This document shows positions 59,976-64,000 of a DNA stretch of 64,000 nucleotides, in pieces. The notes under the pieces are model-generated. The model did not search any database, was not told the DNA's origin, and saw only the letters and a list, made by a program, of their open reading frames with translations. Location of the stretch: positions 1,426,001 to 1,490,000 of the forward strand of contig NZ_JAERQG010000001.1 in assembly GCF_016734805.1 (NCBI RefSeq). Reading direction: 5' to 3'. Position 1 is the stretch's first letter. The number at the start of each line of letters is the position of its first letter. This stretch comes from Marivirga atlantica. GTDB taxonomy: Bacteria; Bacteroidota; Bacteroidia; Cytophagales; Cyclobacteriaceae. Both the position numbers and the translations under genes were made by a program.

Positions 59976-61265
59976 ATGAAAGATTATTTCTATCCCGATA
60001 GGGTCAATTGGGGAAAAATACTGGCCAGACCCACCCAGTCATTAAAAGATATCAGAAAAGTGGTTGAGCCTATTTTGGAGAAGGTTATTGCCGAAGGAGA
60101 TAAAGCGCTCCAGTTCTACACCAAAGAGTTTGATAAAACCGAATTGGAAGAACTATTGGTTACTTCCAAAGAAATTTCAGAGGCTGCTAATCAGGTTGAA
60201 GATGCTTTAAAGAAGGCTATTAAGCAGGCTATTGCTAACATCTCACAATTCCATGAGGCTCAAAAAGTAAAACCTTTGAAGGTTGAAACGATGAAAGGTG
60301 TGATGTGTGAACGAAGAGCCGTTCCTATCCCTAAAGTGGGTTTATATATTCCGGGAGGAACAGCGCCACTTTTCAGCACGGTTTTAATGCTGGCAATTCC
60401 GGCAAAAATAGCTGGTTGCAGAGAGATAGTATTGTGTACACCACCTGATAAAAAGGGCAATATCAATCCTGCTATATTATACGGTGCTGAGCAGGCTGGT
60501 ATCACTAAAATTGTAAAAGTAGGAGGCGCTCAGGCGATAGCAGCTATGGCTTACGGAACAGAAACAGTACCGAAGGTTGATAAGATTTTCGGCCCAGGTA
60601 ATCAGTTTGTAACGGCCGCCAAGCAATTGGTAAGCTTAGATGGAGTGGCTATTGACATGCCTGCCGGTCCATCAGAAGTTTTAGTTTATGCCGATAAAGA
60701 TGCTGATCCTGCATTTATTGCAGCTGATTTGTTGTCACAGGCTGAACATGGTGTTGATAGCCAGGTAGTTTTTGTGACTACTACAGATGCGCTTTTTGAT
60801 GGCTTGCAAAAGGAGATTTATAATCAATTGCGTGAACTACCTCGTTGGGAAATAGCCGATAGATGCTTACAAGATAGTATGGTAATTCTCCTAAGAGAGG
60901 AAGAAGAGGTGATAGACCTTATAAATACTTATGCACCCGAGCATTTGATATTACTGAGCAAGAATGCCAGAGAAATGGCTGAAAAAGTAGAAAATGCCGG
61001 ATCAATTTTCATCGGCTATTATACACCTGAGTCAGCTGGAGATTATGCTTCTGGTACCAACCATACATTGCCTACCAATGGAGCGGCCAGAGCTTATAGT
61101 GGAGTTTCTTTAGACAGCTTTGTCAAAAACATAACCTATCAGGAAATCACGAAAGAAGGTATCCAAAATATTGGACCAACAGTGGAAGTGATGGCTGAAG
61201 CTGAATCGCTAAGGGCGCACAAAAATGCAGTTACGGTCAGATTAAATAGTCTAAAGAAGAAATAA
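59976..61265 (+). CDS. hisD: Histidinol dehydrogenase
   Basis: Last step of the pathway: L-histidinol to L-histidine with two NAD. 429 residues. CERRAVPIPKVGLYIPGGTA, GGAQAIAAMAYGTE, GPGNQFVTAAKQLV, DMPAGPSEVLVYAD, LLSQAEHGVDSQ with catalytic and zinc-binding residues, and EHLILL are all present. Between hisG and hisC with gaps of 5 and 1 bp, so it is clearly co-transcribed. Confidence 0.97.
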   Translation: MKDYFYPDRVNWGKILARPTQSLKDIRKVVEPILEKVIAEGDKALQFYTKEFDKTELEELLVTSKEISEAANQVEDALKKAIKQAIANISQFHEAQKVKPLKVETMKGVMCERRAVPIPKVGLYIPGGTAPLFSTVLMLAIPAKIAGCREIVLCTPPDKKGNINPAILYGAEQAGITKIVKVGGAQAIAAMAYGTETVPKVDKIFGPGNQFVTAAKQLVSLDGVAIDMPAGPSEVLVYADKDADPAFIAADLLSQAEHGVDSQVVFVTTTDALFDGLQKEIYNQLRELPRWEIADRCLQDSMVILLREEEEVIDLINTYAPEHLILLSKNAREMAEKVENAGSIFIGYYTPESAGDYASGTNHTLPTNGAARAYSGVSLDSFVKNITYQEITKEGIQNIGPTVEVMAEAESLRAHKNAVTVRLNSLKKK

Positions 61266-61266
61266 T

Positions 61267-62307
61267 ATGCGCAACTGGAAAGAACTATTAAGACCTCATA
61301 TTTTAGATTTGAAGCCTTATTCATCTGCTCGCGATGAATTTTCAGGGGCTGCTAAAGTGTTTCTTGATGCCAATGAGAATCCTTTTACGGAAAGCAACCA
61401 AGGTTGGAACAGGTATCCAGATCCACATCAGGTCGCTATTAAGCAGAAATTGGCTAAGCTGAAAGGAGTAAAACAGGATCAATTATTCATTGGTAATGGC
61501 AGCGATGAAGCCATTGATCTACTTTTTAGAATTTTCTGCGAGCCGGGTAAAGATGCTGTGATTACTTGTCCGCCAACTTACGGCATGTATGGTGTTTCAG
61601 CGGCTATACACAATGTAAATAATGTGATAGTACCTTTAACGGATGACTATCAATTGCAACCTAAAGAGATATTAAAGGTGGCTAATGCATCTACCAAAAT
61701 GCTTTTTATCTGTAGTCCTAACAATCCTACAGGTAACAGCCTAAGGGTAGATGACATCACTTATTTATTACAGAATTTTGATGGTATTGTCATTATTGAT
61801 GAAGCTTACATTGATTTCTCTGCTCAGGAAAGCTGGACATCTGGGCTAACTCATTATCCTAATTTAGTGGTGTTGCAAACCATGAGCAAAGCCTGGGGCT
61901 TGGCTTCTGTCAGAATAGGAATGGCTTATGCTAACGCAGAATTGATTGCAGTGCTGGACAAAGTGAAACCACCTTATAACATCAGTGGGCCTAATCAGGA
62001 AATTGTCCTTCGGGCACTTGAAGATGCGGCTAAAAAGGATGAAGAAGTAAGACAGATTTTAGCGGAGCGAGACTGGTTAACGCAGAAACTAAGCTCTGTA
62101 AAAGGGGTGAAACAGATTTATCCTTCTGATGCCAACTTCTTACTGGTTCAGGTCAATGATGCACACCAAAAATATGGTCAACTAATTGAGAGAGGTGTCG
62201 TGGTTCGTGATAGGTCTAATGTGGCTTTATGTAATGACTGCCTAAGAATAACTGTAGGTACCAAAGAAGAGAATCAGAAGATGGTGGAGGAGTTGGCTGC
62301 TTTATAG
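61267..62307 (+). CDS. hisC: Histidinol-phosphate aminotransferase
   Basis: PLP-dependent aminotransferase of 346 residues. VFLDANENPF at the start, NGSDEAIDLLFRIFC, SPNNPTGN at about 150-157 and the PLP lysine K208 in MSKAWGLASVRIG are typical. In most Bacteroidota his operons hisB follows immediately; here none does, and the rest of the pathway must be encoded elsewhere. REP-like palindromes follow. Confidence 0.97.
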   Translation: MRNWKELLRPHILDLKPYSSARDEFSGAAKVFLDANENPFTESNQGWNRYPDPHQVAIKQKLAKLKGVKQDQLFIGNGSDEAIDLLFRIFCEPGKDAVITCPPTYGMYGVSAAIHNVNNVIVPLTDDYQLQPKEILKVANASTKMLFICSPNNPTGNSLRVDDITYLLQNFDGIVIIDEAYIDFSAQESWTSGLTHYPNLVVLQTMSKAWGLASVRIGMAYANAELIAVLDKVKPPYNISGPNQEIVLRALEDAAKKDEEVRQILAERDWLTQKLSSVKGVKQIYPSDANFLLVQVNDAHQKYGQLIERGVVVRDRSNVALCNDCLRITVGTKEENQKMVEELAAL

Positions 62308-62349
62308 TTGCTAGCTGCTCTACTTTTAGTAATCCTCTAGTAATCTGTT

Positions 62350-62413
62350 GTCATCCTGCAGGGATCTGATATTTTTCTTTCGATAAATTATTATAAGATC
62401 CTTCCAGGATGAC
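62350..62413. repeat. REP-like palindrome, family B, copy 2
   Basis: GTCATCCTGCAGGGATCT (from 62350) and AAGATCCTTCCAGGATGAC (ending 62413) form a stem with a few mismatches around an AT-rich loop. Possible 3' end of the his transcript. Confidence 0.75.
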
Positions 62414-62443
62414 CTTAAAAGTTTAGTATCATTCAATTCCAAT

Positions 62444-62499
62444 GTCATCCCGTAGGGATCTAACTTCATTGAGTGAATAATATATCCTTTCAGGATGAC
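62444..62499. repeat. REP-like palindrome, family B, copy 3
   Basis: GTCATCCCGTAGGGATCT (from 62444) pairs with ATATCCTTTCAGGATGAC (ending 62499). Same orientation as copy 2, 30 bp after it, together forming a two-unit mosaic. Confidence 0.75.
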
Positions 62500-62508
62500 T
62501 TAAAAAGC

Positions 62509-62913
62509 CTAATCCCTTTCAATAATTACCTTATGGCTTGCTTTTATATTTAAGGTGCCTGCAACAGAGCAATATTTATCTGCCGCTAAGTCAACCAGCT
62601 TTTCGGCTTCTTGCTGTTCTAAATCAGGAGAAGTAAGTGTAAAAACTAACTCAATTTCAGTAAAAGCTCTGGGGTGATCTTCCTTGCGCTTGCCAACAGT
62701 TTCTATTTTAAGGTCGGTAAGTTCCTTTCTACGCTTCTTAATCATCTCAACCAAATCAACAGAAGCACAAGAAGCCAATGCACCTAAAAGGCTCTCCATA
62801 GGTGAGAAATAATCTTTTTCCTTTGCATCATACATATCAATATTCAATATGTTGCCCGATTCATTTTTGCTCTCATATTCCTTCGGAGCGAGCATGGTAG
62901 TGATTATTTTCAT
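62509..62913 (-). CDS. OsmC-family peroxiredoxin-like protein
   Basis: 134 residues. Two conserved cysteines: Cys49 in LLGALASCASVDLVEMI and Cys115 in KYCSVAGTLN, spaced as in YhfA/OsmC-type proteins that reduce organic hydroperoxides using a disulfide. The subtype is the YhfA-like group, for which substrate data are limited. Convergent with the his operon; the REP-like repeats lie between them. Confidence 0.93.
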   Translation of the reverse strand: MKIITTMLAPKEYESKNESGNILNIDMYDAKEKDYFSPMESLLGALASCASVDLVEMIKKRRKELTDLKIETVGKRKEDHPRAFTEIELVFTLTSPDLEQQEAEKLVDLAADKYCSVAGTLNIKASHKVIIERD

Positions 62914-63151
62914 CGTATATCCTTTTTAGCTTCCCTATTTATAAAATCTCTGCAAAGCTAATAAGTCCCGTGAAAGATGCTAGGCATCAATCATAAGAAA
63001 TTGTTAAGTGTAAGATTTAGAAGCACATTATCTGCAGGCGTTCAACACTTGGTGAAATTAAAGAAGTAGATTAAAGTATTTTAGTACAATCAGTTATCAT
63101 CAGACTATTCTTTTTACTAAATTTTGACTTCAATAGATAGACCAAAAACCT

Positions 63152-64000
63152 ATGCTGAAAATTATTGAAGATGATCCCTGGTTAAGACCTTACGAGGCAG
63201 ACATTGAAAACCGCCTGGATTACTATGAGCAACATCTTGCCAGAATCATCAAATCGCATGATTCTTTAGAGCATTATGCCCTCAGACATAAAGAATTAGG
63301 TTTCAATCATAGTGAGCACCATAATGGCTGGTATTATCGTGAATGGGCACCTGCAGCTGATGCCTTAAGTCTTATTGGTGATTTTAATAATTGGAATCCT
63401 GAAGCTCACCCTATGCAAAGGAAAGAAGGTGGTGTTTGGGAAGTATTTATTGATGATAAGGAAGGCTTAGGACATCTATCTCAGGTAAAGGTTAAGGTAC
63501 AGAATGAACAGGGCAGTGCGGATAAACTTCCGGCCTACATTCAATATGCTATTCAACATCCTGAATCATATGACTTTTCCGGCTATATATGGAAACCAGA
63601 GAAAGCTTTTAAATGGACTGACAAGAAGTTTGATCTTAAAAAGTTAGGTGCACCACTTATTTATGAGTGCCATACCGGGATGGCGCAGGAATATGAAGGT
63701 GTTGGTACCTATAAAGATTTTGAAGAAAATATTCTACCGAGAGTAAAGGAACTTGGCTACAATTGTATTCAACTAATGGCTGTTGCGGAGCATCCGTATT
63801 ATGGTTCATTCGGTTATCATGTGTCAAATTTCTTTGCACCTTCTTCCCGCTTTGGTACGCCCAATGAGCTGAAGTCCTTGGTGAATACAGCCCACAACAT
63901 GGGTATAGCGGTGATAATGGATATTGTGCATTCACATGCTGTAAAGAATGAAGCAGAAGGACTCAATAACTTTGATGGTAGTGGTCACCAATATTTTCAT
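63152..64000 (+). CDS. glgB: 1,4-alpha-glucan branching enzyme, partial (3' end outside window)
   Basis: Starts at the ATG at 63152 (MLKIIEDDPWLRPYEADIEN) and stays open to the window end, giving 283 residues. A CBM48 domain (about 60-155; GWYYREWAPAADALSLIGDFNNWN) precedes the GH13 barrel with YECHTGMAQE, LGYNCIQLMAVAEHPYYGSFGY and the first catalytic-region motif DIVHSHAVKN. The blocks match the eukaryotic-type (GBE1-like) enzyme more than E. coli GlgB. Makes alpha-1,6 branches in glycogen. Confidence 0.96.
   Translation, partial: MLKIIEDDPWLRPYEADIENRLDYYEQHLARIIKSHDSLEHYALRHKELGFNHSEHHNGWYYREWAPAADALSLIGDFNNWNPEAHPMQRKEGGVWEVFIDDKEGLGHLSQVKVKVQNEQGSADKLPAYIQYAIQHPESYDFSGYIWKPEKAFKWTDKKFDLKKLGAPLIYECHTGMAQEYEGVGTYKDFEENILPRVKELGYNCIQLMAVAEHPYYGSFGYHVSNFFAPSSRFGTPNELKSLVNTAHNMGIAVIMDIVHSHAVKNEAEGLNNFDGSGHQYFH

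Noticed and set aside
1-64000. tRNA, rRNA, CRISPR array, complete insertion sequence or prophage
   Set aside because: I looked for T-loop sequences, regularly spaced short repeats, transposase or integrase motifs and phage structural genes and saw none I could support.

Overview
The window looks like chromosomal DNA from a low-GC member of the Bacteroidota, most likely a marine-type gliding bacterium of the order Cytophagales. Evidence for this: promoters of the TAnnTTTG type, A-rich rather than Shine-Dalgarno ribosome entry sites, FecI/FecR/TonB-receptor regulatory trios, a two-component 'propeller' kinase, many small outer-membrane barrels and lipoproteins, and a eukaryote-like glycogen branching enzyme. 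The order-level assignment is an inference; no rRNA is present.

Layout. 1-6.4 kb: end of a membrane-protein gene, recA, an outer-membrane protein coupled to an M-type aminopeptidase, a PhoB/PhoR-like two-component pair and an RluA-type pseudouridine synthase. 6.4-9.3 kb: translation cluster rplM-rpsI-rpsB-tsf, preceded by a clear promoter and a structured mRNA leader. 9.3-16.6 kb: two exported proteins of unknown role and a complete tripartite RND efflux operon. 16.6-20.8 kb: DUF4407 protein, a TonB-dependent receptor and a Crp-like regulator. 20.9-28.1 kb: ECF sigma factor, FecR anti-sigma, STN-type TonB receptor, a very acidic lipoprotein and a beta-propeller phytase; together they read as a phytate-sensing and phytate-using unit. 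28.1-36.9 kb: stress protein, large propeller histidine kinase, AraC-type membrane regulator and small secreted proteins. 36.9-45.1 kb: sulfur/persulfide module (rhodanese, split YeeE/YedE pair, ETHE1-like hydrolase with two rhodanese domains, Crp-type regulator) linked by two identical 14-bp palindromes, then an acetyltransferase-like protein, a flavin reductase, YceI and purine nucleoside phosphorylase.

45.1-55.2 kb is accessory DNA: AT-rich, short genes, larger gaps, long imperfect palindromes and dispersed repeats. Its most striking content is a three-gene operon (45312-48996) in which STAS-like, GHKL-ATPase, phosphoribosyltransferase-like and metallophosphoesterase domains are shuffled across three tightly coupled proteins. 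I do not recognise this set as a described system and regard it as the best candidate for a new signalling or conflict/defence system. It is followed by a cassette-like small gene between two palindromes, an ArsR regulator with two SRPBCC proteins under two tandem operators, an XRE/membrane-protein pair beside 19-bp tandem repeats, a MepB/XRE pair, an aspartic-protease-like protein and an exported protein.

55.2-64 kb returns to core-like genes: a leftward run (serine hydrolase, DUF1801, pseudouridine synthase, DHFR-like reductase, TonB-C-like protein, Mpo1-like protein), then a histidine leader peptide with hisG-hisD-hisC, REP-like palindromes, an OsmC protein and the start of the branching enzyme gene. 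The his operon stops after hisC, so the remaining pathway genes must lie elsewhere.
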